Positions 45,236 to 55,436 of a DNA stretch of 64,000 bases are shown piece by piece (within the stretch, counting starts at the first letter, position 1; each line of letters begins with the position of its first letter). This stretch comes from Mesostigma viride (Eukaryota > Streptophyta > Mesostigmatophyceae > Mesostigmatales > Mesostigmataceae). The stretch is from positions 1,004,804 through 1,068,803 of the forward strand of contig RPFO01000389.1 in NCBI GenBank assembly GCA_009746045.1, written 5' to 3'. The notes below the pieces were generated by a model. That model was given only the letters and a program-made list of their open reading frames with translations, searched no databases and had not been told where the DNA came from. The position numbers and the translations under genes are program-made.

Positions 45236-45729
45236 ATCAACGGGTTCTTGCAGCTGTAAACATTAAAATTATTCAAACATTTAATGAAAAAATCATTATT
45301 GTTCGTGCTGTCTTGAACAGCGGTTGTTACTGGCACTGCATGCATGTGTCTGCTGCCAGCATATTGCATTATGGGTGTGTTTTTCAGCGCTGTGTTTTCT
45401 CACTTTTCTCACGTCCTGTTTTTCTCACTTTTCTCACTTTTCTCACGTCCTGATTTTCTCACTTTTCTCACGTTTCACACCTCCCGTTTTTCTCACTTAT
45501 CTCACGTCCTGTTTTTTGAGATTTTTCTCACGTTTTTCCCCTTTTTTCACCTTTTTGGGGCAATCTCACCCGGGTGAGAAACGTGTTTTCTCACCCATTC
45601 TCACCCCATTCTCACCCTTTTTTCTCACCTTTCTCACCCATTCTCACCCATTTCTCACCCTTTTTCTCACCTTTCTCACCCTTTTTCTCACCATTTCTCA
45701 CCCATTCTCAAAGCCGAGTTCCTAGTGCA

Positions 45730-46900
45730 GATTGCATGTGGCCTTCTTTCCTTGACATGAGCCCAGGACAACCTGTACACGTGCCTTGGATCCTTTTCCA
45801 AAGCCACCAGGCAAGATCTGTTAGCTTCTTCCACACGAGTGACAACCCCATCCTGCCACTTCCCCCGCTTGCCTGGAATAGATGGTTCCTTCCACATCCT
45901 GACCTTCAGCCCCACCTGAGGCCTCAGCACATTCCAGTTCTTGTCCTTACGTCTCAGCTGGGCAAATAACCTATCTGCCTTCCTAAGACTGGCCTGCACC
46001 ACGTTTTCAGGCAATGAGCTATACTGCAGGGCCAGGGGAGAGACAGCCACACCATCAAAGTAATAGTTAACCCTGTGGTTCAGCTGCTCTTCCATCCCCT
46101 TACACCAGGCTGCCCTTTCTAAGGCAGATGCCACAAGTGGCACTGACTCTGCTGCTAGCACCACTGTCTTCACCTCACGTATGGATCTCTCTACAGCCCC
46201 TTGCTGCCCATGACTCTCTCTGGGGACTACTACCAGCTTACAAGGCAGCTGGTCCTGATGCTTGAGTAAACAGTCAAACTGCAAGTCTGCCTGCACACTC
46301 TTGCACACCCCAAAGCCTGGGACCAGGGCCTTCATACCCAACAACAAGTGATGCTCCTGCATACCAGGCAGAACATCTATCAGTCTGTATCTACTGAACC
46401 TGTCCACTCCCACCAATATATACAAGCCCCTGATATGCTGGATATCCATCTGGATGTCGCCACGCTCCCTAGCAGGCTCCCTAGCATGGGACTGAGGTGG
46501 GTGAACAGCATTCTCCTGGCAACCACAGTTCTCAGCAGCAGCCTGGCAAGCCTCCCACAAAGGCTCCCTACCTAGCTTCCAAGCAAACATTGCTGCCTGC
46601 CCAGAATGCCCAACCAAACATGTGATGCAACCTATGGCCAGCCTCAGCATAGCTCAGCACACTCTCAGTACTGACCTGGCGAGACGTCTGAACCGTGTGT
46701 GGGGACACATGATCCACTCCTGAGGTTCCAGGGCTTCCCTGCAGGCCGTCCTGACGCCCCAAGCCAGGCCCTGCACCCTGGACCGCTCCAGGCCCTTCCA
46801 GCAAGGTCCCTTGGCCCTCCAGGCCAGCACCTGCTGGAGACCCACCACCTGCATGAGGCATAGGGAATTCAGCTGCAGCATTGTTATTGCAATCCAGTGG
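45730..46900 (-). pseudogene. Copia-like integrase (copy 1)
   Basis: The N-terminal zinc-binding part is faintly visible (SYAEAGHRLHHMFGWAFWAG..VC), with a frame change near 46650. Core: GDIQMDIQHIRGLYILVGVDRFSRY (first Asp), SVQADLQFD (second Asp), ESHGQQGAVERSIREVKTV (Glu). The C-terminal domain has GKRGKWQDGVVTRVEE and HVYRLSWAHVKERRPHAI, where the CACTA-type element enters. No protease motif is seen between gag and this integrase. Confidence 0.75.
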
Positions 46901-46991
46901 AAGAACAACATCTTTACACCCTTGGTGCTGCACAAGGGGCACACCCCCGTCCTTATGTACATCCAGCACACCTTCCCCAAGGGGTGATTGA

Positions 46992-48368
46992 CTATTTACA
47001 GGGGATGATGTAGCTAGTCACTGCTGCCCAGACTGGCCCCTGCCCAGCAGGCTTGGCCTTCCTGTCAGGGCACTCACGTCGCCAGTGACCTTCCTTGCCA
47101 CACACAAAGCATGCTCCACCCTTCTTCCCAGACCCAGCCCCACCCTTGCCAGGCTTACCCTGGCCTCCCTGAGACTGCCCACCCTGCTTGCCCTGGTTGC
47201 CTTGAGCTTGGCCCTTGCCTTGCCCTTGGCCACCCTTACCCTGCTGACCACCAGCTTGCTGGCTCCCAACCCCTCCTTGGGAACCTGCACCCTTGCCACC
47301 CTGAGCCCCCTGCCTCTGGCGCCTGAAGCGCTTACGCTTGTTGGGCCTTGCCCCATCACGGGCTGGGTACCCGGGGACATCACCTTGGCCCTGCACAGCG
47401 GAGGTGGCATGGCTGCCATGGGACTGGATAGCCTTGCAGGCAGGATCTGGCTTCCTGATGCTGAGGATTACAAGCTCCAGAGCACGCAAGGAGCCATCAG
47501 TCTGGTTAAGAAACATGCGGGCACCGTTCCTCCCATCCACACTCAACCCATACGGTCCAGGAAATAGTCTGCCAAGGCCCTATCTGTGACCAGGAAGCCA
47601 TACTTGGCCCCTTGTCCCTGATACGGTTGAGCCTAGCCCATTCCTCTGCCACAGGGCCCACTATCTCAAAGGTGTCATACTGGTGTTTATAATAGTTGGT
47701 GAGGTTGAGAACCTTATCAGAGAACTCCTCCCTCAACCCATCCAGGAACTGTGCCCAGGTTAGCTTATCCTTGACAGCAGTCCTAGCCTTTCCCTGACAC
47801 GCTCTGACGAGTCCCTGTTGCACGTGGACGAGTGAAACACTTGCACTAGGTTGACAGTGGGGTCCACGGAGAGTACAACAAGCTCCATGTCCTCTAGCCA
47901 CTTGTCTAAAGCTTCCTGTGCTAGTGGTGGGTTAAGAGGCTTTTGTCCATTCATAAGTGACTGCACTCATGTGAGGCCTCGACCCTGGCAGCGCCTTCAC
48001 TGGCTCCACCACAGCGGGTGTCACAGCAACAGCACCACTTGGTCCAGCAGGCACAGGGGAGGCACATCCACATGAGCCTCTTACCATTGCCGTCAGCGGA
48101 GGTGTCCCTCTTACGCTTCTCCACGGCTGGTTGCCCATTCGCCACCGTTATTGCATCAGATGGCCACGTCGCCCGCCTTGCGCGCCTCCTCCACCGAGTC
48201 TTCGTGTCGCCTCTTGCTCCCTGGCCGCTTTCCCCCATCGCCGTCGCTGGTGGGATCGCGTCCCCCACCAGCGCTCCTTGTCCTTCCTAGGCTCCTGGCT
48301 TTCCCAGCCGGTGCCTCCTCGCCCTTGTCGCCGCCCTTGTCGCCGTCGCCCGGTTTGCCACGAGGCAT
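46992..48368 (-). pseudogene. Copia-like gag with CCHC knuckle (copy 1)
   Basis: Start MPRGKPGDGDKGGDKGEE at 48368 just after a TATATA stretch. The sense then passes through several frames: DAITVANGQPAVEKRKRDTS, GPSGAVAVTPAVVEPVKALPGSRPHMSAVTYEW, KPLNPPLAQEALDKWLEDMELVVL, KLTWAQFLDGLREEFSDKV, YDTFEIVGPVAEEWARLN, then a Gly/Gln/Lys-rich tail and the knuckle CFVCGKEGHWRRECP near 47100-47060. Stop at 46992. At least five indels, so inactive. Gag identity rests on the knuckle plus position before integrase. Confidence 0.75.
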
Positions 48369-48421
48369 TATATACAAGTGGGGACACAACAATAAAAGCG
48401 AAGGGAAAAGGAAGAGCTGAC

Positions 48422-49611
48422 TCAAGCGCTGGTATTGCTGGACGACGCCGTGGGCACCGTCCCAGCTACCGACTCAGCACCTGCTTGATTCGCTGCCTCC
48501 AGCTCCCGTTCTTGAGCAGTGGCTGCGATGGGCGTCTCTGGCCGCTCCTCGTCGCTGCCAGCGGCGTCCTCCCCGTCGGCGTAAGGACCTAGCACTCTGC
48601 TAACGGGTCGCCCGTCTGCAGATTTCTCCACTGGAATCTGGGGCTCGCTACCACTCTTGCGATCCCACTCGATGTTTCTCACCCACCGCGTCCCACCACC
48701 CCGCTTGCTGTTGCAGGCCCCACGACCACGGTGATCGTGCTCGGGCTCTTGCGGGACGTGCAGCTCAGCACGACGTCGTGCAGCGTACCCTTCTACGGTA
48801 CCGTCGCCCTTGTCTATCTGCTGAGATGAACGTTCGATGATCCCCTCTGGTTGATCAACGAACTGGTAGTGGAAATCTTCTGGCGTGACCTCTCGACCCG
48901 TGATTACCTCGACCACTGGATCGTGAGCTTCTGGTTCCGCCGCCCGCGGTGTGTCGAGTGTTGACCAAATCCCAAATGGCCGAGTGGTTATAACCCACCG
49001 ATCGGCGTTGCCTCGTGACTCCTGCAAAAGAATGTTCACAAGGTGTTCGCACGTCTGGGAAACCACCTCTGCTGTCGACCAGGGGTTGTCGACCTCGCGC
49101 GCCTGCGCTTGTCTGATCACGTCCGGGACCTCAACTCCCGCGCCCAGCACAGAAGTTGCCACCTGATGGTTGAACAGCCGCGCTGCCCCCAATCCAATGG
49201 CCATGCACTATTTGGCCCAGTGCCTCCCGCGCCAAATCCAGCTGCTGCACGGTCACGTGCCCGCCCTGGTGAGCCACCTCCAGACCGTAAATCGTCGAGG
49301 AAAGCTCGTCCCTCAGCGACACAAACTTCTTGACGGCTTCTCGCGACAATTCGCCGGGAGCTGTCGATGCCTCAATTTGCATCACTATGGGGTCGCTCGC
49401 TGCCAGCCCCGCTGCGGTTCCACAAACCGCCACCCAACCTTTCTTCGCCAACCCCCTTGCCAGGTACACCGCCTGGACGAAGGTCGATGCGGTGCTCGGA
49501 TGAGCGTAAGGATGAAGGTCATGTTCGCTCCGGGGCTCCAACCTGAAGCTGCGGCTGCGAGCTTTGGCTTTGCGAAGGCTCAATGGCCCGCTCCGTCGGC
49601 ACGTTGGACAT
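48422..49611 (-). pseudogene. Helical ORF upstream of Copia-like gag
   Basis: Start MSNVPTERAIEPSQSQSSQP at 49611; frameshifts near 49515 and at the GGGGG near 49190. The joined sense is about 390 residues: TFVQAVYLARGLAKKGWVAV, LSREAVKKFVSLRDELSSTI, ARLFNHQVATSVLGAGVEV, TCEHLVNILLQESRG, then a polar C-terminus. It stops 54 bp before the gag start on the same strand, so it may be an extra 5' ORF of the element. No family recognised. Confidence 0.4.
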
Positions 49612-50388
49612 GAAGATGGAAAGGAGACAATAATACGAGTTAGAAAGAGCTCCCAGCGGGTGTGAGCTCTTGGTCTTTCACAGCACGGCTTAGCCAATGT
49701 TGCAAGGCGAGCGCGAGCCACCTGGCCACTTAGTGTGTACGGCATGCTTAGGTCGATGCAAACTGTCTGTATTTCAGACGAGGAATTACTTGCTCACCTT
49801 AAGTGGTAAAGGGCTGGCAGCTTCTGGATGTCCGAAAGGTGCTGTGCCTACCACTAAAGTAGGGAACACATCGCTAAATTCTAACTGAACCCATATATTT
49901 CTCCCCCGATGGCTACTTCTGTCCCTGTCCGAGCTAGCTCAGTACTGATTTTATTAATAACTGCTACATAAATCACGACGCTCGACAGTAAGTCTATGCT
50001 CTTATTCCTATCAATCGGCCGTTCTTACACTACCGCCATTGCCGGAAAAGTCACATAATCCCGCCTTGGCTGCGTTCCCCCGAGAGGCGGCTCCACCACC
50101 TTTGCCCTTCGCAAAACCTTTCTGTTTTCATCGTGTAGCCTCAACGGTAACACCCGCGCAACCACAGGGTTGTCGGTTACTACTAGGTCCGAATATGCAA
50201 TTTCCCGTCATCCGACCGGCGCGGGATCCAACTGACTGTCTGACTGACGTCATTCGACAGGAATTCGGCAATCGGGAGATTTCTGCAAAAGATTTGACAC
50301 AAGTAGTAACCAGTGGAAGATAGGATTTCATGACTCTACGGAAGATCGCTTGGCTGGAATCACTCGAGACATTCCGCCTGCCGCTGGC
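49612..50388. other. No gene recognised
   Basis: 5' side of the Copia-like copy 1 (minus strand). An LTR would be expected here, but no partner copy is visible for comparison. Confidence 0.5.
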
Positions 50389-50630
50389 AACGGATGTGAC
50401 CTGTGGCAAGTCGCAACCGTTTTTTTGCGCAAAATTCAAAAAAACGTTTGACGTAGCCGTTGTTCGCAGGCAAGTCCATGCTTACCAGTCAGACCCTCCG
50501 CCTACGGCTGGCTACGGAGTACGGATGTGACCTTTCACAAGTCGCAACCGTTTTTTTGCGCAAAATTCAAAAAAACGTTTGACTTAGCCGTTGTTCGCAG
50601 GCAAGTCCATGCTTAACAGTCAGTGCTGGG
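50389..50630. repeat. 131-bp tandem duplication
   Basis: CGGATGTGACCT...CAAGTCGCAACCGTTTTTTT to CAAGTCCATGCTTA occurs at about 50391 and again at about 50522 with few changes. Each unit contains an imperfect palindrome (AACCGTTTTTTTGCG / CAAAAAAACGTTTG). Confidence 0.9.
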
Positions 50631-50811
50631 GCTAGCGCCGGGCAGTGAGGGCACATAGACGACGCTAGCTCGAGCGATGGGGCAACCGAGTTCCATACGT
50701 AACCAATGGGTGCAACCACCGAATAACAAGCGCTGCAGGTCCGCTAAATGCTGTGACTTCTGCAGCAAACGCGGCGTATCAGTATAGATGTAGGTGCACA
50801 GTACACTAGGT

Positions 50812-51060
50812 ATCAAGGAGACAACCAGCGCAGGCCAGAAATCGGGAGAATCCGGACCATGGTAGCTCGAGCCTTCCGTTGTCTTGTCCGCGTTTTCAAG
50901 TCGTTCAGGATGATGAAGATAGTGAATGGAGATGGAAATGTGTAGCCTTGTGCATTGAAATTATGGCTGGCTTATGTGTAGAGCGACTAGATGACCTAGA
51001 CGGTGGGGCCGGAAACAGCTTGCTTGATCAGGGCGTGTGTTTCGAGCCTACTGGCCGGGA
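50812..51060 (+). repeat. Dispersed repeat R2, second long copy
   Basis: Homologous over its length to 44275-44515 in opposite orientation; see that entry. Confidence 0.85.
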
Positions 51061-52059
51061 GAGGTATGGCCTTGAACATAGCCGGCTGTGGTATATATCA
51101 TGCAGTTCTTTACGCTAGCCGCATCATCAGGACCTCTGGAGCCTGCCAAGCTCTTCAACCACTCAGGTCAGCGAAGTCCGTCGTATGGCTTGACGTCTTT
51201 ATAGTTAGCATGCCGGCCGTGCTCATGCGTAGGCCATTTCGTTGCGGGTAAAGCTGCATGGCCATCTTTCTCAGAGCTATGAACGTCGGTGTGTTCTTTG
51301 AATGTTTTCATGACCATGGTCTTTGTGCGCTCGGCATCTTATGCATCTGTGCATCTATGTTGCCGTTTGCTGTTCAATTTTGCGTGTGTATTGCGCGTGA
51401 CTGACGCCGTCCGACTGGCATGATGCCTACGCGCGAATGGCAGAGACTGGCTCTTGCTCAAGACCTGTGGTGAGTACTTGCTACCATCCCATTCCTAGAG
51501 TCGATACTGTTGTCGTCCGCCTTCTGTCTGTGGCCCTGCTAGAATGCATGCTCTTTCTAACTCCCTTAACATGACTTTTTGCGATTCTCCTCTTACATTT
51601 AGCAAGATGTGCGTGGCATTTTCCCCATGGCGCCAGTCTTTGCTGTCGACAACCAAAACCTGGCTTTTTGCAAATTTATATCCCATCTGCTGAAACTTTA
51701 ATTACCTTCTGATCGTTATTACCATCGTTTTCTTCGTGGTTCTCTGAGCATAGTTTCTTTATAGTAAGATGAAGGTTAGCCGCCATACCTTGATTCTAGG
51801 TTCTGCGTGTACTTTAATGCCGTTCCTGCCAGAATCAGCCCTTCAACAGAACACTTAGTCTAGTTACCCTGGAGCTTCACAGTGTATTGACGTGTTTTCC
51901 CTTTTTCAATGCATCGGTCATGTCGATAATAGTGGTGGTAGGCTTTCACTAATTGGGTAACCCTTTCAATAGTTTCTGCCTGTCAGCAATCTCATCTTTA
52001 GTCAGATCAGACTTGGTAACCCATTATAGTACACAGGTTATGTCTTTACTCGATTATCT
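51061..52059. other. Non-coding; diverged copy of the 71-bp DIRS-flank repeat
   Basis: 51736-51790 reads CGTGGTTCTCTGAGCATAG and TTTCTTTATAGTAAGATG, a shorter, diverged copy of the 71-bp repeats at 25666 and 30566. About 60 bp further, TAGTTACCCTGGAG-TTCACAG resembles the DIRS-like 3' end. No complete gene. Confidence 0.6.
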
Positions 52060-52067
52060 CCAGAGTT

Positions 52068-52999
52068 TTTGTGGTGCAGAAGCTCTGGACGCCAACAAAG
52101 TGGGAATCATTGACGAGTAAGGAGCTCAAGATATGTTTGCCCATGCCGTGTATTTTGCATGCATATCATGAATTTTTGCGTAGGCTGTTCACAGCCATGT
52201 CACCCATCCATAACGTATCATTGGAACATCTCTTGATTTTTAAAGTTACAGCTGCTGCTGCTACTGCTTGCTTTCTAATGTATGAACTGTATCATTTTCA
52301 TCCCTTGTATTTCCCGGATTTTCGTATATGTTTGTGGAGCAGAAAAGCAGCACACCGGCGAAGCGCCAACGCACCTGGAGCAAGGACTCGTAGTCGCATT
52401 TCGGCCATGTTTCCAATGTAGCAGATTCATTGGATGAGAAATTCAGCATGGTCCGATGGGAAATGGGAGGCCATTACATGCATGGGCCCAGCTAGCAAAT
52501 GCGGGGTGGTCAGCAAATGCAGTGAATATTTGTCATCATCAATATGGCATACTATTTTGATAATAAAAGAATTTGTCCTCCTAGCATTGTTTGCAACAAT
52601 GCTGATTCTTATGCTGGCAGATTGCTGCTGCTAGCATAAGGTCTAGGGTTTGCATTTTCTCCGTATTCTCAGTCCCTTGTTATTCTCAGTTTTCTCAATA
52701 TTCTCAGTTTTCTCAATATTCTCAGTTTCCCAATATTCTCAGTTTCCCAATATTCTCAGTTTTCTCAATATTCTCAGCCTGTGCACTATTCTCGATCCCC
52801 AATTCCCGTTATTCTAAAAAATTCTCACCCCTTATTCTCAGAAATTCTCAGCTATTCTCAGCCAATTCTCAGAAATTCTCAGAAATTCTCTGCATATTCT
52901 CAGAAATTCTCAGAAATTCTCAGATATTCTCAGATATTCTCAGCCAATTCTCAGCAATTCTCAAAAATTCTCAATCAATTCTCAGCCGAGTTCCTAGTG
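52068..52999. mobile_element. CACTA-type terminus B, inverted relative to A
   Basis: Ends GCCGAGTTCCTAGTG at 52999, preceded from about 52660 by ATTCTCAG iterations. The interior 52068-52620 matches terminus A in reverse orientation: the CATTGTTTGCAACAATG block, the GGCCTCCCATTTCCCATCGG block and the CCAACGCACCTGGAGCAAGG block. It carries exon-like pieces: 52080-52116 (LDANKVGIID between CAG and GTAAGG) and, after GTGGAGCAG near 52345, KSSTPAKRQRTWSKDS-stop. No transposase. Confidence 0.78.
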
Positions 53000-53039
53000 T
53001 GGGGGCGCCCCCGCTTCTTCTCACCCGGCGGACAAGATT

Positions 53040-54905
53040 TCTTTTATGACACTTGAGCTCCCAAGAAAACCAGCATTTGATTGAAAACAATGAGTAGAGC
53101 CCCTGCCAAAGGCAGGTTTAAGTAGTCATCTCGTCTCCCTCACATGCAGGAGCAAGAGCCCCCCAAGGGTGGGATGGGTGGGAAGAAACAATTACGGGTC
53201 ACAACCCGCCGACCATGCTTATCAAGCCTACCGTCAAAATGGAAAACGGCAAAACCAGAAATATCCTAACGCTGACAATTTAATAATTCAGCCAGCCAGC
53301 TCATCTGTCACACGTCTGAGCTGTCAGGCCATGTGTACTCTTCGAATGCAACCCTGAACACACTACCCAACCAAGCAGCACACCAATCAATTGGTGAGTG
53401 CTGGTTACATCAGATTTTATTACAGCTTTTTGACGCAACTTCCGTCAGCATTCAACACATGGCCGGCCGTTCAAACAAACGGCGCCTGACTTACAAAAGG
53501 CAAAGCTAGTTGCCAGTAGGATTCCCCGGTAAACAACAAACCGTCCCCATTCGTCTAACAAGCCTTTCTGCATGTACAGCCACAAGGTTGTGGCGGCCCT
53601 TTCTTTCCCGCATGCTGTTTAATAAACTATTTTCAGAGAAATCCGATTATGACACTTGAGCTCCCAAGAAAACCAGCATTTGATTGAAAACAATGAGTAG
53701 AGCCCCTGCCAAAGGCAGGTTTAAGTAGTCATCTCGTCTCCCTCACATGCAGGAGCAAGAGCCCCCCGATCCACCCCAGTCCCTGGCGCCATTACCCTCC
53801 TCCCCCGCACTGTCGCCGCTCAGGAAACAAAACTTGATAGGATCACTGTTGCCCCAATAACAGTGAACAAAGAAAAGGAGAAGACCCCCCCCCTCTTCCG
53901 AGCAGCCTCGAGGGTAGCCGCTTCCATAAAAGACCACAAAGTGGGGCGTGTCGCAACATCTCCTTCATGGCGACTCAGCCCGCACAAGGCTATAATAACC
54001 CCCTAAGGGGCCCGACAATAAAAGGTTAGCGAATCCGCGGAGCCGCCTCAGCAAAATATTATTCCGGATAAAAACCCAGAAAATTCGCATTCCGACGCCA
54101 CCAGGGTTTGAACCGCTACCTGCCGGGTGCTGAGCAGGGAGAGACGACAAGGCCAGACACTGCCACTGTCAGCCGAGACGCCTTTCCGATACTCGGTTCC
54201 TTTTGTGGGAATTTTGCAAATATATTTTCTTCCGGAACGCAAGAAATTAGCCGGCCGCGCGTCACCCTTATATCCCTCGCTGGCCCATAACAAAAAAGGG
54301 CCGCGCACCAAGCCGAAGGCAGCGCCATGCAGCGCCCTAGGCGGTGGGCCGCTGACTGACTACCAGCGCAGTCTCATGGAATCCAAATTAATCTATTGAC
54401 CTTCGCACAGTTTCCGCATCAGCTGCGGACTTCTTAGTCGACATGATTGGCTCCGCTGCTGGAATTACCAGCAGCCGGGGCGGGGTGCCCAGCCCACTTT
54501 CTATGACCACCGAGACGCTGCCCAGCAAGGTGCCAACCAGAACCACTTGGCACATTGGTAACGCGAAATTTCCGTTCCGTTCAAACCGCCCCTACCTGCC
54601 GTGAAGTCGCAAAGCCCGCGACTTCATAGCAGGCAAGGACGGGGTCTTTGCCTAATTTTCTTTAGCCCCGCCGCCATAGCAGCGAGGCCGCGCATACTGC
54701 TTCAGTGAGCACATTCAAAGAAACAATTACGGGTCACAACCCGCCGACCATGCTTATCAAGCCTACCGTCAAAATGGAAAACGGCAAAACCAGAAATATC
54801 CTAACGCTGACAATTTAATAATTCAGCCAGCCAGCTCATCTGTCACACGTCTGAGCTGTCAGGCCATGTGTACTCTGCGAATGCAACCCTTCAGAGAAAT
54901 CCGAT
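53040..54905. repeat. Tandemly duplicated composite block
   Basis: Segment X (53045-53165 and 53648-53768) is repeated exactly over about 121 bp. Segment Y (53187-53355 and 54719-54889) is nearly identical. TTCAGAGAAATCCGATT follows each (53634, 54890). Copy 1 is X-Y-278 bp-tail; copy 2 is X-950 bp-Y-tail. The two copies therefore carry different extra segments, from insertion or deletion after duplication. The junctions lack GT..AG, so they are not introns. Confidence 0.85.
53769..54716. other. Extra segment in copy 2 of the block, no gene
   Basis: Only short ORFs. On the minus strand near 54100 a GGTTCAAACCC pol III B-box-like sequence occurs without a convincing tRNA fold. Confidence 0.4.
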
Positions 54906-55190
54906 TCTCAGACGCCGCAAGCGGCTTAAGAAGACTCACTTCACCCTGGACAACGACTTGACCCTGGTGCAGCAACAACGGCGACGGGAGCTATGGCCAA
55001 CCTACCTCCAGCTCCGGCAGACCACGAAGGGGAAGCCGGTTGTCTGGAAGGGGGCGGCCATCTACGTTGGCCACAAGCCCTGGCACGCGACCCCCGCGGC
55101 CCCAGGGACTCCAGACGCCCCAGCTTAGGGGAATACAGCAGTAGTAGTGTAGAATAGTCAGACCGCGGCCTTGTACATGTACGCCTACTA
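54905..55190 (+). pseudogene. LINE ORF1-like C-terminal fragment
   Basis: Reads RRRKRLKKTHFTLDNDLTL, QQQRRRELWPTYLQLRQT and AAIYVGHKPWHATPA to a stop at 55126-55128, then GGGGAATACAGCAG. This matches the last 75 codons and the start of the 3' UTR of the gene at 42577-43803. 5'-truncated copy fused to the duplicated block. Confidence 0.85.
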
Positions 55191-55263
55191 CAGACACTAT
55201 ACCAGCTGATGCATGAGCATTATTTAGTCATGTACATGTGTGCCCATGATGTGCCACATACCA

Positions 55264-55385
55264 GATGATACTGGGGGGAGGGGGCTTGCCCACAGGGTCG
55301 GGCGTGTGCGCCTTGACAATCTTCTTCCACCGCGTCTTGTCCTGAATGGCAATCCAAAGACGGGAGAGAGAGTGGATGCGGTGTA
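55264..55385 (-). pseudogene. Probable LINE ORF2 C-terminal fragment
   Basis: Minus-strand sense LSRLWIAIQDKTRWKKIVKA HTPDPVGKPPPP resembles the end of LINE RT proteins in this window (SVIWKKMMDKAKWAQVIEDN at 61.1 kb; RQMVRKDRWQVVMKE at 59.8 kb). Very short, so tentative. Confidence 0.45.
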
Positions 55386-55436
55386 ATATCAGATGATGCC
55401 TAGCTTTATTTAGTTATGCTGTGCCCATGCAGGGAG

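Larger units (their letters stand above)
41783..45727. mobile_element. CACTA-type transposon C, 3.9 kb, TSD CA
   Basis: Ends CACTAGGAACTC (41783) and GAGTTCCTAGTG (ends 45727) are perfect inverted repeats, flanked by CA at 41781-41782 and 45728-45729. Removing it with one CA restores the Copia-like frame (RPHAIWPADGP). About 330 bp inside each end are rich in GAGAA iterations in inverted orientation (41795-42140, 45400-45720), like CACTA subterminal repeats. No CACTA transposase is seen; the cargo is a LINE ORF1-like gene and assorted repeats, so it is non-autonomous. Confidence 0.92.
41382..49611 (-). mobile_element. Copia-like element, copy 1 (gag-INT-PR), with CACTA-type insertion
   Basis: Minus-strand order: upstream ORF (49611-48422), gag with CCHC knuckle (48368-46992), integrase (about 46900-45730), protease-like domain (41780-41382). 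RT and RNase H are missing at the left. The 41783-45727 element interrupts the linker between integrase and protease. INT and PR segments align with copy 2 (GKRGKWQDGV...HVYRLSWAHV versus GKRGTMQGPG...RVYRVPWASV; AVSDFSGK versus SVTDFAGT), so both show the INT-PR order. No LTR pair was found. Confidence 0.8.

Noticed and set aside
54070..54140. tRNA-derived SINE on the minus strand (GGTTCAAACCC)
   Set aside because: Only one box is convincing, stems do not pair, and no second copy is seen to define ends.
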